A stretch of 20,021 nucleotides of DNA. It comes from a virus. Below are positions 9,222-16,969 of this stretch, one piece after another. Position 1 is the first letter of the stretch, and every line of letters starts with the position of its first letter. The translations under genes and the position numbers were made by a program. The notes beneath the pieces are model-generated. The model was given only the letters and a program-made list of their open reading frames with translations. It was not told the origin of the DNA and did not search any database. Location of the stretch: positions 1 through 20,021 of IMG/VR virus record IMGVR_UViG_3300044825_002175. The stretch is one strand, 5' to 3'.

Positions 9222-10693
9222 TATTCGAACCCGAGGAATTTGACGCCGCCGCTGGGCGCAGCCGGCGACGCCGGCTTGCCCGCAATACTAGCACGGACCT
9301 CTCGTTCTGCCTGCGCCCGCGCTTGAGCTTCCGGCATCGGATTGAACGGATCCGCCTTCATGAGCTGCGCGGTACGCGACTGAATCTTGGCCTCGACCTG
9401 CACCGGGTTCGGCGGTTTCACTCCAGCAGCGATACCCGACCGTCCGGCCTTGTTTGCTCTGATCGTCTCCACAACCGGCTTCGTGTCGCGGGTGTAAGCG
9501 GTCTGTGCGTCGTAGTAGCCTGCCTGCGCCTCCTGCAGCTTCTCCGTCGACTTCTGTGCAGCAATCTGTTTCTGCAGCGCCGCTGCCTCTTGCTCCAGCT
9601 TGTACGCCGCCGCATTGTTGCCAAGCTGGCGCTCGACCTGGGCCTGCTGGATGAGGATGTCTGCCTTGTCGTAGGCTTCCTTGACCGACGCCATCTGCTC
9701 CTGCCGGGCCTTGTCCTTGCCGTGCATGGCCAGCGCACCGGCACCCAGCGCCTGAGCCGCACTGCTGCCGCCCTTGGCGGACACACCGGCGAGAAACTCC
9801 ATGACCCGATCGAACTTGCTGGGGGTCAGGTTCTTCACCTTGGCGTTGTACGCGGCCTCCAGCTGCTTGCGCGACAGCTCGTCGAGCTCGTCACGCTTCT
9901 TCTGAAGCGGCTCCTGCTTGGCCAGGAAAACGCGCAGCTGGCTGTCTGACATGGTGGATGCGTCGGGCAGGTCGGGCATGCCCGCACCCTCCTGGCGCTG
10001 CATGCGTTTCTTGGGATCGAACGGTCCGTCGGACGGAGGCGACGCCGGAGCCGCGACGGCAGCGATGCCAGAGTAGCTGGGCTTACGCACAGTGGCCTTG
10101 TTTGTCGCCGGCGAGCGTGCCTGCACAGGCTCGGGGTAGGCACTACCAGCCTGCTGCGCCTCGCGGATAGACACCGTGTCAGGGTATGCCGGTGCTTCTG
10201 GTTTTGCCGGTGCGTTGCCTTTCCACTGGAACAGGTCCCCAAGCGAAGACATCGCGCGGTCGAACGGGCTGTCGCCGCGGAACAACGGCGCGCTGGCACC
10301 TGCCCCCCCACCCGGCATAAGCGATCTGAAAAAAGCGTTGCGCTGCTCCGTGTTGCGTTGTTTGTATAGTCGCTGCTGTTCTTCGAGCGACATCTTGTCG
10401 GGCTCGTTCCAGCTTCCGTCTTGCCCCGAAAACGCCCGGCCGCCGCCGGCGTACGCAGCGATCCCGCTCTGCGGGGCTTCTAGGTTGCCGACGAGCTGCT
10501 CGAGTACCGGCAGCGTGTCGCCTTGGCCCATGGCCGTCTCGTTGGCCATGCCTTGTGCGTAGGCCTTCTTGTCCGTCAGCTCCTTGAGCGCGGCCACCGC
10601 CTCGAAGTCACCCTGCATGGCCAGTGCCTGCAGTTGCGGCACGTTACCGGCAAGTTTGGCCTTCATGACGGCCATGCTGCTCTGAAGGCTCAT
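9221..10693 (-). CDS. Virion-associated protein with coiled coil (490 aa), function unknown
   Basis: I place the start at ATG 10693, which overlaps the previous stop by four bases (ATGA). The frame stays open for 29 further codons upstream, but that part is antisense-like and runs inside the neighbouring gene. The N-terminus is helical. A GIAAYAGGG motif follows near residue 78, of a type common in late proteins of this phage group, then a Pro/Ala-rich disordered stretch and an Ala/Gln/Lys/Glu coiled coil over roughly residues 265-410. The end is Pro/Ala-rich and finishes with KFLGFE. There is no signal peptide or catalytic motif. It lies directly upstream of the giant gene and is coupled to it by a TAATG overlap, so I infer a virion or ejection component that acts with the giant. 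The family is familiar in style but I cannot name it. Confidence 0.75.
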   Translation of the reverse strand: MSLQSSMAVMKAKLAGNVPQLQALAMQGDFEAVAALKELTDKKAYAQGMANETAMGQGDTLPVLEQLVGNLEAPQSGIAAYAGGGRAFSGQDGSWNEPDKMSLEEQQRLYKQRNTEQRNAFFRSLMPGGGAGASAPLFRGDSPFDRAMSSLGDLFQWKGNAPAKPEAPAYPDTVSIREAQQAGSAYPEPVQARSPATNKATVRKPSYSGIAAVAAPASPPSDGPFDPKKRMQRQEGAGMPDLPDASTMSDSQLRVFLAKQEPLQKKRDELDELSRKQLEAAYNAKVKNLTPSKFDRVMEFLAGVSAKGGSSAAQALGAGALAMHGKDKARQEQMASVKEAYDKADILIQQAQVERQLGNNAAAYKLEQEAAALQKQIAAQKSTEKLQEAQAGYYDAQTAYTRDTKPVVETIRANKAGRSGIAAGVKPPNPVQVEAKIQSRTAQLMKADPFNPMPEAQARAQAEREVRASIAGKPASPAAPSGGVKFLGFE

Positions 10694-11646
10694 GACAGGC
10701 TCCCGTAGAGTTGCGCCACGCGCCCGGCGCCAAGACCCCCCACGCTCCCGCGCTCGGGGATGTGCCCGCCGCCAGCCCACAGGTCGAACAGGCTGCCCAG
10801 GCCGCCGATCGCAGACCCGATGCCAGCCAGATCCGACGCCCAGTTGGACGTCGGCGAGCTCTGCTGCGTCTGCGTGGTGGTGCTACCCGGGAAACCCGAC
10901 ACCATGTTGCGCATGAACGTGAGCTGATCGTACGGGTGCTGCTGGGTGTTGAGCCAATCTTGATACCCGGTATCCAGCCCTTTCTGCTGTGTCTGCTGGT
11001 CTAGCAGGCCGGCGGTCGACTGCAGGCCGAAGGCCGTCTTGCCCATCTCACCAAGCGCCTCGCCGCCCTTGATCGCGGCCTGCGAACCGAACTGACGGTC
11101 CTGCTGCTGCCGGGTTGCGTCGGCGTTGTACTGCTGCTGGGCCTGCTGCCAGGACGTGTTGAGCCCTTGCGTTTGGATGTCGTTCAGGCGCTGGGCCAGG
11201 TTCCGATCGGCTTCTGCCTCGATGACGCCGTGCCGGCTGCCGCCAAACGCACCGGCCTTGGCTGCTGCCGAGTCCCGCCCGGTCTGAGCGATCTGGTCAT
11301 CGCGCACAGCCTCCCGCTTGGCGATGTCCGTCACGCCTTGCTGGTACGGGCTCATGTACTGCTGCGCCGCAGCAAGACCGAAGGAGCCTGTCGCCGGAGT
11401 GTAGTTGGCGCCGCGCCCGAGCATGCCCGCGCCCTGCGACATCATGCTCCCTGCATGCAGACCGGACACGGACGTGCCCGCTTGCTCCTGCAGCGGTGTC
11501 AGACCTGCCACCCGGGAACCGGTATAACTCGGTGCCGGGTTGTTCGCGGTCAGCGCCTGCGAACGCGCGAACAGATCCGAGACGTACGGCTCGATGTAGC
11601 CTGGAAGCGACGAATTTGTCGTGGTCGTGGTTGTTCCGTCTGCCAT
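10690..11646 (-). CDS. Virion-associated protein (318 aa), function unknown
   Basis: The N-terminus is Thr-rich, followed by LPGYIEPYVSDLFARSQAL and a YTGSRVAGLTPLQEQA segment (residues 41-56). The central region has KAGAFGGSRHGVIEAEADRN (130-149), then a Gln-rich helical stretch (155-190). This arrangement recurs in proteins encoded just before giant virion proteins in short-tailed phages, where they are listed as structural or hypothetical. The C-terminal third has Thr/Gln/Ser-rich linkers, a Gly-rich hydrophobic helix (268-290) and AGGGHIPERG (291-300). The start is well supported by an ideal ribosome-binding site at 11651-11656. I infer a packaged structural or ejection protein; no enzymatic motif is visible. 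Confidence 0.8.
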   Translation of the reverse strand: MADGTTTTTTNSSLPGYIEPYVSDLFARSQALTANNPAPSYTGSRVAGLTPLQEQAGTSVSGLHAGSMMSQGAGMLGRGANYTPATGSFGLAAAQQYMSPYQQGVTDIAKREAVRDDQIAQTGRDSAAAKAGAFGGSRHGVIEAEADRNLAQRLNDIQTQGLNTSWQQAQQQYNADATRQQQDRQFGSQAAIKGGEALGEMGKTAFGLQSTAGLLDQQTQQKGLDTGYQDWLNTQQHPYDQLTFMRNMVSGFPGSTTTQTQQSSPTSNWASDLAGIGSAIGGLGSLFDLWAGGGHIPERGSVGGLGAGRVAQLYGSLS

Positions 11647-11650
11647 GATT

Positions 11651-11656
11651 CCTCCT
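11651..11656 (-). promoter_or_regulatory. Strong ribosome-binding site for the 318-aa virion protein
   Basis: A full AGGAGG lies four bases before the ATG at 11646 and overlaps the TAG stop (11655-11657) of the preceding gene. It is one of the strongest such sites in the operon, and this is one of the few junctions where the genes do not overlap. Confidence 0.8.
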
Positions 11657-12656
11657 ACGCGGGCATGACCTTGGCCGGGTCCACTGGCCGAATCTGCTCG
11701 CTCTTGCCGTGCGCCATCTGGCGGATGCGCTCCATCATCTGATACAGCATGTCCGCACCAGCCTTGGACGAACCGCCGCCCAGACCAGACACCACGTCGG
11801 CGGGGATGACAAACTCCCCGTCCGCCAGACGACCTTCGCCGCCATCATCCATCTTGACCGGGACATCGTCAGACAACCCGGTGCCGCCGCCCTGGACGAA
11901 ACGAGGCTGCAACGGTGCGCCGGCGGCGATGCCGCTCGGAGCCTGGCCGCCGCCTGCCATCCGGAAGGTCTGGCCGGACGTGTACCCCATGGGGTTGGCG
12001 CCGCCACCGACGTTGGTCAGCGTGTACTGCCGGGCAACCGGGTCCCAGACGTAGCGCCGCATGCCGGCGTCGGCCGGCGCAGCCGGTGTGGTCTGCGTGG
12101 GGGCAGAGGAGCCGAACGGGTTGGCCGTGCCTGCCCCGATGCCGGAGCTGTCACCCATCCCGCTCTCCTGTGGGACTGACGCCGGCATCGAGATACCGAA
12201 CCGCGCAGAGTCGCTCTCCCGCGCGGCCCGATCGGCCTTTGCGTACTCGAGCGCTGTGCCGAGGCCAGCCGCGAGCATACCGAACGTACCGGGCACCTTC
12301 CCCGCAATGCCGAGTGCCTCGATCACGCGATCCATTGTGGTAGGAGCCGACGTGGGGGTGGGTGTGTTTTCTCCGGGCGTTGGAGCAAACGCAGCGTTGT
12401 TGACGGTGCCCGGCGCTTGCCCTGGTTCCGGACCACTGCCGCCCGTCGGGCTGCCCCCACCGAAAGCCGCGTCATTGACGACACCCGGGGCTTGTCCTGG
12501 CTCGGGGTTGCTCACATCCGGCCCGTTGAACCCGCCAACACTCGGCGAACCGTCCGGGCGTCCCGCATCCGCGTTGCCTTCGGGGTCGGCATCACCGCCG
12601 TTGTAAAACCGGCGCTTGCGGGGTTTCTTGGCTGCCAGAATTTTTGCCAGGCTCAT
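11655..12656 (-). CDS. Disordered virion-associated protein with GEFVIPADVV motif (333 aa)
   Basis: After a basic start (KKPRKRR, residues 10-16) the first hundred residues are Gly/Pro/Asn-rich and hold a duplicated 15-residue unit (51-65 and 76-90). A helical, Ala/Gly-rich segment (108-148) is followed by another disordered stretch and a RYVWDPVARQYTLTNV segment (201-216). The C-terminal part carries GLSDDVPVKMDDG (260-272), GEFVIPADVV (280-289) and a Gly-rich then helical end (291-315). This GTG-SDD-P...GEFVIPADVV pattern recurs in phage late proteins next to tail and ejection genes, but to my knowledge its function is not established. The ATG overlaps the stop of the fibre gene by four bases. 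Probable minor virion protein. Confidence 0.8.
   Translation of the reverse strand: MSLAKILAAKKPRKRRFYNGGDADPEGNADAGRPDGSPSVGGFNGPDVSNPEPGQAPGVVNDAAFGGGSPTGGSGPEPGQAPGTVNNAAFAPTPGENTPTPTSAPTTMDRVIEALGIAGKVPGTFGMLAAGLGTALEYAKADRAARESDSARFGISMPASVPQESGMGDSSGIGAGTANPFGSSAPTQTTPAAPADAGMRRYVWDPVARQYTLTNVGGGANPMGYTSGQTFRMAGGGQAPSGIAAGAPLQPRFVQGGGTGLSDDVPVKMDDGGEGRLADGEFVIPADVVSGLGGGSSKAGADMLYQMMERIRQMAHGKSEQIRPVDPAKVMPA
12387..12506 (-). repeat. Duplicated 45-base unit in the 333-aa virion protein gene
   Basis: Copies at 12387-12431 and 12462-12506 each code a 15-residue unit of the form PEPGQAPG-x-V-N-x-AAF. The copies have diverged at the DNA level mainly at synonymous positions, so the duplication is old or the peptide is under selection. 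Confidence 0.7.
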
Positions 12657-13600
12657 GCTTTTCCCTCCAGCGCTTCCACGCGTGCCTTGAGTTCCTTGAT
12701 TGCGTTCACCAGAATAGGTACCAGGGACGACTCGTTGTACTTCAGATTATCCGGGTCTTCGTCGTCGATGACAACGCCTGTGTCCTCCAACGCGCGAATC
12801 TCCTGCGCCAGGAAGCCGTACTTGAGGCGCCCCACGGGCGTGTCGACACCGCGTTCAGTCCGAAACCGGTACTGCACCGGGTACAGGCGGTCCACAAAAT
12901 CAAGGCCGTGCGGCACACACCCGTAGACCAACTTGTCGCGCGCGTCGGACGTAACCGTCCAGGCGATCTTGATGTAGGCATTGGTGTGGCTGTTGTTGCC
13001 CATGACGATGCGATTGTTTTCGCCCGAGGCAACAATATGCACCGCGTCGCTGCCGGAATTTGAGCCGACTGCGATGTTGTTGTCCCCGTCCGCCGCATTC
13101 AGTGCGCCCCACCCGATCGCCACATTGTCGCTGCCGGACACGTTGCTTTCCAGGGCGAAGCCGATCGCCACGTTCGACACCCCATCCTCCACAAGCAGCG
13201 CGGCGTAGTTGCCGAGCGCCGTGTTGTTCTCCCCAGACGTCAACGCACTGAGCGCGCCTTGGCCGTACGCCGTGTTGTTGACGGCTGGAGCAACCGCTGA
13301 CTGCATTGAATCCGCACCGAACAACACGTTCGACGCGTCCGCCACAGTACCCGCAACTGCTCCGTTCAAGTCAGGGTTGACCGTGGTGATGAGCTGCCCG
13401 GTCCCGGTATCGACCGTCAGCGCCGACGACGCACCGAAGTCGCCAGCGTCGTTGTACTGCAGCTCTCCCGTTGCTCCCGCCGGCGTGATCGCCGTCCGCA
13501 GACGGTCGAAGTAGCTGCGCAGCGCGCCCAGCATCATGTCGAAATACTGTCGGTTGTACTCCGGCGGGGCGTTGCCGAGAACAGGCGGGTTGACCTTCAT
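12653..13600 (-). CDS. Tail fibre/spike with YadA-head-like repeats and S74 intramolecular chaperone (315 aa)
   Basis: The N-terminus (residues 1-40) probably attaches to the virion. Residues 108-200 hold spaced copies of an N-[TV]-A-x-G motif (NNTAYG 108, NNTALG 125, NVAIG 143 and 159, NIAVG 175) at 16-18 residue intervals, the pattern of left-handed beta-roll YadA-type heads, which form trimers. The C-terminus is a peptidase S74 chaperone domain: TSDARDK (217-223) with the expected Ser218/Lys223 dyad, then GLDFVDRLYPVQYRFR, GFLAQEI (262-268) and a terminal coiled coil (292-313). In this family the domain assists trimerisation and cuts itself off, probably just before Ser218. The ATG overlaps the preceding stop by four bases and has GGGAGG upstream. 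It is a receptor-binding candidate, short for a fibre. Confidence 0.88.
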   Translation of the reverse strand: MKVNPPVLGNAPPEYNRQYFDMMLGALRSYFDRLRTAITPAGATGELQYNDAGDFGASSALTVDTGTGQLITTVNPDLNGAVAGTVADASNVLFGADSMQSAVAPAVNNTAYGQGALSALTSGENNTALGNYAALLVEDGVSNVAIGFALESNVSGSDNVAIGWGALNAADGDNNIAVGSNSGSDAVHIVASGENNRIVMGNNSHTNAYIKIAWTVTSDARDKLVYGCVPHGLDFVDRLYPVQYRFRTERGVDTPVGRLKYGFLAQEIRALEDTGVVIDDEDPDNLKYNESSLVPILVNAIKELKARVEALEGKA

Positions 13601-15441
13601 GCGCGCCTCCCGTCCGGTCGTACATCCAGTCGTGGGGTGCCGAGTTTCCAGTGCACGCCCGTTGTGTCCGAGCCAACACGTAGCGCCATCTGGCGCCCGC
13701 GGGTGCGTACAAACAGCTGCTGCGTGAACTGTTCGACGTCATCCGTGGACGTCTGCGATACCGCCTGCGTGATCTCCGCGTTGTATGGCGCGCCGGGATT
13801 GTTCCGGGTGCGCACGGTGAAGTTGAGCGCCGGTGTGGTGCTCGTAGATCCCGTGAACGTGACGTCCGGGAGAATCCGTCGCACGAAGCCCAGGTTGTGT
13901 CCGTCACCGATGTCGAAGTCCGCCGACTGGATGTATGCGTCCATGGCCACCGAAGCAGCCGTCGAGTTGTCGTCCAACCCGTACTCGTGCATGACGACGT
14001 TGCTGACGTACGTGGCAGCCAGCGGGCCCTGCTTCAGACCGGTGTCAAGCCACGCGCTGCGCGTCAGCTCGCCGTAGAACCACAGATTCTCCGAGTAGTT
14101 GTACACGACATACCGATCCGGTTGCGTGCTCGCCTCGCTTGGGTAGAACCACCAAACCTCGGAAAACCCCTCGTTCGTGCCCGCAAAAACCTGCTGCCCC
14201 TGCGCGCGGTTGATGTCGTCGTACACCTGGTCGGACACCGGGCAGTCAAGCGTCTGCACCCGACCGTCGAAGATATAGAACTTGTCGTGACCCATCCAAT
14301 ACGCCACGCCGTTGGCCTCGACGATGCCGTACGGGCTGATGGTCGAGATGTTGCTGGACTGCTGCGTGAACGAGAACACGAACGGCGCCCCGACGTACTG
14401 CATGGTGTACGCCGCCGTGTCGGTCAGGATGAAAATCTCTTGCCGCAGGTTGATAGCCGACACGATGTTGGAGCCCGTGGGCAGCGTGTACTCTCCGGCC
14501 TGGTTGGTCGCCGCCGGCGCCCACTCGACCAGGCTCTCCGCGTCGCTCCAGCGAACCAGCAGCGGGTTGTATTCGGTGTCCCCGTAGGAGTTCGTGCTGA
14601 ACAACACAAGGATCCGCGCGGCCTGCTCGAACAGCATGTGGAACTGGAACAGCGGAACGGACGATGCGCCGGGGAGCGACGAGAGCAGCACGCCGCGGTC
14701 GTACGTCGTCGGTGTTGCGTTGGGTGTCCACAGATATGGCGCGCCGCCGCGCGGGCCGAACACGAGCTGCTCGCCGTACGGCACCTGTGTCCAGACCCGC
14801 ATCTCCGTGGACGCAACCGATGCGCCCCACACGCCTGAGCTATAGGTACCCGTGCCGTACGTGCCGGACGACGTCGTCGACAGTTCGTTGCCGATGTTGA
14901 GCTGGTACGCAAACACGCCGTTGCCGCCCGTGGCCGAACTGGTGGCCGTGGCGCCGACGACAATCGTGTAGTTGTCCGCATCCACGTACGTGATTTGGAA
15001 CTCGCCGTTGAACGACGCCGCAGGGATGCCGCCCACAGCCGCCAGCGAACCCGAGATCGTGACGAAGTCGCCTGTGATGGCTCCGTGCGCCGTGTCGTTC
15101 ACTTCGACGACCGCCGACAGATTCGTCGTCGTGAACGCGTTGGCTGCGATGGTCGCTGTGTCGCGGATCGGGGTCACGTCGTTGTAGTTGCCGCCGCCCT
15201 CGATGTACATCTTCAGGTGCGTGCCGACACCCGTTTGGATCACGCCGGCAAGAGTCTGCCACGACGCCAACGATCGGCACACACCCTGGTATACCGACGC
15301 GGAGATACGCGCCCAGCCGCCGATCTTCTCCGGGAACCCCGTGCGAAACCGCACCAGGTTGCACGAATACCAGCCGCCCTCGTTCGCAAGGGTGGTGATG
15401 TTCCGGATGATGCCCGGCTTGAATTGCAGTTTTTGGAGCAT
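13597..15441 (-). CDS. P22 gp10-like tail/DNA-stabilisation protein (614 aa)
   Basis: The start, with FKPGI (7-11), NEGGWYSCNLVRFR (20-33) and PEKIGGW (37-43), and the end, with FVRTRGRQMALRV and a LGTPRLDVRPDGRR tail, match the conserved ends of the packaged-DNA stabilisation (gp10-like) family of short-tailed phages, as I remember it. The middle is beta-rich with recurring short W/Y/F-rich segments, consistent with a propeller-like body. In P22, gp10 follows the portal-adaptor ring, seals the head after packaging and extends the tail nozzle; the same role is inferred here. The ATG begins two bases after the Rz stop, and the upstream ribosome site is weak (GGGAA), so translation may be coupled. 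Confidence 0.8.
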   Translation of the reverse strand: MLQKLQFKPGIIRNITTLANEGGWYSCNLVRFRTGFPEKIGGWARISASVYQGVCRSLASWQTLAGVIQTGVGTHLKMYIEGGGNYNDVTPIRDTATIAANAFTTTNLSAVVEVNDTAHGAITGDFVTISGSLAAVGGIPAASFNGEFQITYVDADNYTIVVGATATSSATGGNGVFAYQLNIGNELSTTSSGTYGTGTYSSGVWGASVASTEMRVWTQVPYGEQLVFGPRGGAPYLWTPNATPTTYDRGVLLSSLPGASSVPLFQFHMLFEQAARILVLFSTNSYGDTEYNPLLVRWSDAESLVEWAPAATNQAGEYTLPTGSNIVSAINLRQEIFILTDTAAYTMQYVGAPFVFSFTQQSSNISTISPYGIVEANGVAYWMGHDKFYIFDGRVQTLDCPVSDQVYDDINRAQGQQVFAGTNEGFSEVWWFYPSEASTQPDRYVVYNYSENLWFYGELTRSAWLDTGLKQGPLAATYVSNVVMHEYGLDDNSTAASVAMDAYIQSADFDIGDGHNLGFVRRILPDVTFTGSTSTTPALNFTVRTRNNPGAPYNAEITQAVSQTSTDDVEQFTQQLFVRTRGRQMALRVGSDTTGVHWKLGTPRLDVRPDGRRA

Positions 15442-15442
15442 G

Positions 15443-15916
15443 CTATTTCCCGTTGAGGCGCTGCCTCAAGGCGTCGTACCTGGCTTTGCAGGTTTCGGCG
15501 GCAACGTGTAGTCGAGCTGCGTCGGCAGCATACCTCTCAAGAAATTCTGCATCTCCTGCTGCCAGTTGCGCTCCGGTAGCTCCAACACAAGCGGGGGGAT
15601 CTCCGGGATTGGCGCTGGGGGCTGGACGATCGGGGCGCTTGCGCAGCTCGCCAAGAGCAGCGTTGAGACGGCGATCCACATCCGATAGCTGTGCATTCTT
15701 GACTCCTTCCAGGACCAGGGCGTCCGACATGATGTTGAGCCCGCGCTGCGTTGCTTCGAGATGCGCCTGCATGGCCGCCTTCTCTTGTGCGGCCTGTCGG
15801 AGATCCGCCTTGTCGCCCTCGTACTGTACGCCCTTCACAAAACCGAACGCGACCAGCGCAGCCGCAAGCAGCACAACCGCCAGGATCCGGTAGGGCATCG
15901 GCACGAGGTTGAGCAT
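15443..15916 (-). CDS. Rz: i-spanin, Rz-like inner-membrane subunit (157 aa)
   Basis: ATG 15916 shares one base with the endolysin stop (TGATG), so I prefer it over a longer frame that starts inside the endolysin gene. A hydrophobic signal anchor covers about residues 9-28, preceded by MPYR; the rest is periplasmic, with helical coiled-coil-forming stretches (about 35-85 and 120-155) around a Pro-rich break with a Cys (PPACVG). This is the type II membrane topology of Rz. It pairs with the outer-membrane lipoprotein coded inside it to fuse the two membranes in the last step of lysis of a Gram-negative host. Confidence 0.85.
   Translation of the reverse strand: MLNLVPMPYRILAVVLLAAALVAFGFVKGVQYEGDKADLRQAAQEKAAMQAHLEATQRGLNIMSDALVLEGVKNAQLSDVDRRLNAALGELRKRPDRPAPSANPGDPPACVGATGAQLAAGDAEFLERYAADAARLHVAAETCKARYDALRQRLNGK
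15466..15696 (-). CDS. Rz1: o-spanin, Rz1-like lipoprotein nested inside Rz (76 aa)
   Basis: The gene is wholly contained in the Rz gene in another frame. MHSYRMWIAVSTLLLASC is a lipoprotein signal peptide with lipobox LASC and predicted lipidated Cys18. The mature part is Pro-rich (PPAPIPEIPP and PPKPAKP), as is usual for Rz1, and would reach from the outer membrane toward the periplasmic domain of Rz. A strong AAGGAG site six bases before the ATG supports independent translation. Confidence 0.88.
   Translation of the reverse strand: MHSYRMWIAVSTLLLASCASAPIVQPPAPIPEIPPLVLELPERNWQQEMQNFLRGMLPTQLDYTLPPKPAKPGTTP
15703..15708 (-). promoter_or_regulatory. Ribosome-binding site for the nested Rz1 gene
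   Basis: AAGGAG lies six bases before ATG 15696, inside the Rz coding sequence. It decides the start and argues that the nested frame is a real gene. Confidence 0.8.
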
Positions 15917-16386
15917 CACGTAAACCCCGTCTCGAACAGATCGCGCTCCGACTTGCGCCGGCGCACCAGACCCGCCATGACACGCCCGTCGTTCTTCGTC
16001 CATCGCTCGAACTGCACGGCTGCGCCGTGGTAATCCCCGGAGTTGAGCATGCGCAGCAGCGTCGAGTCCCCCAGGCCTTCGGCCACCGTGTCCGTGTCCT
16101 CATCGGCCCCAACATTGAACACGAACGACACCAGCGCATCGAACTGTGACTGCGTCAAAGGCACCTTGACCAGGCGCAGGACTGCTGACTCGGCCGCCCG
16201 CACATCCTCGCGCAGCCAAGCGTCCGCCTGCTCCAGCGTGCAGGTGTCACCGCGCTTCACCCCGCGGGTGTGACCGTAGCCGATCGTCCAGGGGTTGCCA
16301 TCCACCGAGCCCGGGTCCGGGTACGCATGCAGCCGCACGCCCTCGTGCTCCTTGATCAGCGCCAGGCCTTCTTCACTTGTTTGCAT
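15916..16386 (-). CDS. Endolysin, GH24 lysozyme (156 aa)
   Basis: This is a T4/P22-type muramidase that cuts the MurNAc-GlcNAc bond of peptidoglycan. The active site is clear: E15 in KEHEG, D24 in YPDPG and T34 in WTIGYGHT, with a four-residue insertion between the last two compared with T4 lysozyme. QFDALVSFVFNVG (81-93) and AGLVRRRKSERDLF (138-151) are further family hallmarks. There is no signal peptide or signal-arrest-release anchor, so it should be cytoplasmic and depend on a holin for access to the wall. The start overlaps the end of the upstream holin candidate by 14 bases. Confidence 0.93.
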   Translation of the reverse strand: MQTSEEGLALIKEHEGVRLHAYPDPGSVDGNPWTIGYGHTRGVKRGDTCTLEQADAWLREDVRAAESAVLRLVKVPLTQSQFDALVSFVFNVGADEDTDTVAEGLGDSTLLRMLNSGDYHGAAVQFERWTKNDGRVMAGLVRRRKSERDLFETGFT

Positions 16387-16633
16387 CTGGTACCCCCTTC
16401 TGGCTGTCCAGCCCCTGCTGTTTCTGGTTCAGCACACGCTCCACGCTGGCGTGCGCGACAACGATACCGCCGTACGCAATCCACAACCACTCCGAGCCGT
16501 GCCCACCAAGAACGGTGTAGACGAAGGCCCAGGTCATGGACGCCTTGCCGACGTTCGACCAGACCGCGGACTCGCGTAGCTTGCCTGTGCGATGGTCGAC
16601 AACGAGATCCATGACACACCACTTGCGTGTCAT
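16373..16633 (-). CDS. Small membrane protein, probable holin (86 aa)
   Basis: I choose ATG 16633, which overlaps the previous stop by four bases (ATGA); a GTG at 16639 would add two residues. Two hydrophobic helices are likely, about residues 31-44 and 48-64, joined by GGHGSE, followed by a charged Gln/Lys/Asp-rich tail. Size, topology and position just before the endolysin fit a class II holin, which would form the inner-membrane lesion that releases the endolysin. There is no close family memory behind this; the neighbouring tail-anchored protein is the competing candidate. Confidence 0.65.
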   Translation of the reverse strand: MTRKWCVMDLVVDHRTGKLRESAVWSNVGKASMTWAFVYTVLGGHGSEWLWIAYGGIVVAHASVERVLNQKQQGLDSQKGVPDANK

Positions 16634-16968
16634 GGCCACATCACCAGCTTGAGCACGGCCAACCCGACCATTCCGACGCCGGCGACGATCCCCGTCACAA
16701 CGTACTTGCGCAGCTCCTGAAGACCGGGCATCGCAACCTCCATCTTGGCGATGCGCTTGTCGTGGTCCTGCATCGTGGCTGCCCCCATCTGCAGCCGCTC
16801 AGAAATCGCGACCTGGCGCTCGTCGATGCGCACCAGCAAACTGATGCTCTGCCCGATGGAATCCAGCTTGGAGTCAAACTGGCGGCCTTGGTTGGCCACC
16901 GTATCCGTCAGGCGATCGACGCCCTCTTCCAGGCGCTGCACGCGATGTGGGAGGATGTCATCCGGCAT
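16630..16968 (-). CDS. Coiled-coil, C-terminally membrane-anchored protein of the lysis cassette (112 aa)
   Basis: Starting at ATG 16968, the protein has a hydrophilic heptad-rich helix (residues about 8-80, RVQRLEEGVDRLTDTVAN onward) and a single C-terminal membrane span (89-111) ending in MWP. The plan resembles XhlA-type haemolysin/holin-associated proteins, which sit in the membrane next to a holin. It starts two bases before the preceding stop codon's end is cleared (one-base gap) and overlaps the holin candidate, so it probably belongs to the lysis operon, either as a holin partner or regulator. A longer upstream reading to 17091 is the neighbour's coding sequence in another frame. Confidence 0.6.
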   Translation of the reverse strand: MPDDILPHRVQRLEEGVDRLTDTVANQGRQFDSKLDSIGQSISLLVRIDERQVAISERLQMGAATMQDHDKRIAKMEVAMPGLQELRKYVVTGIVAGVGMVGLAVLKLVMWP

Positions 16969-16969
16969 G

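Noticed and set aside
8175-9326. 383-codon + strand open frame opposite the start of the giant gene
   Set aside because: Runs of Leu and Arg typical of antisense to Gln/Ala-rich coiled coil; no credible ribosome site or domain.
13897-14838. 313-codon + strand open frame opposite the gp10-like gene
   Set aside because: Arg/His/Val-rich antisense of a strongly supported structural gene.
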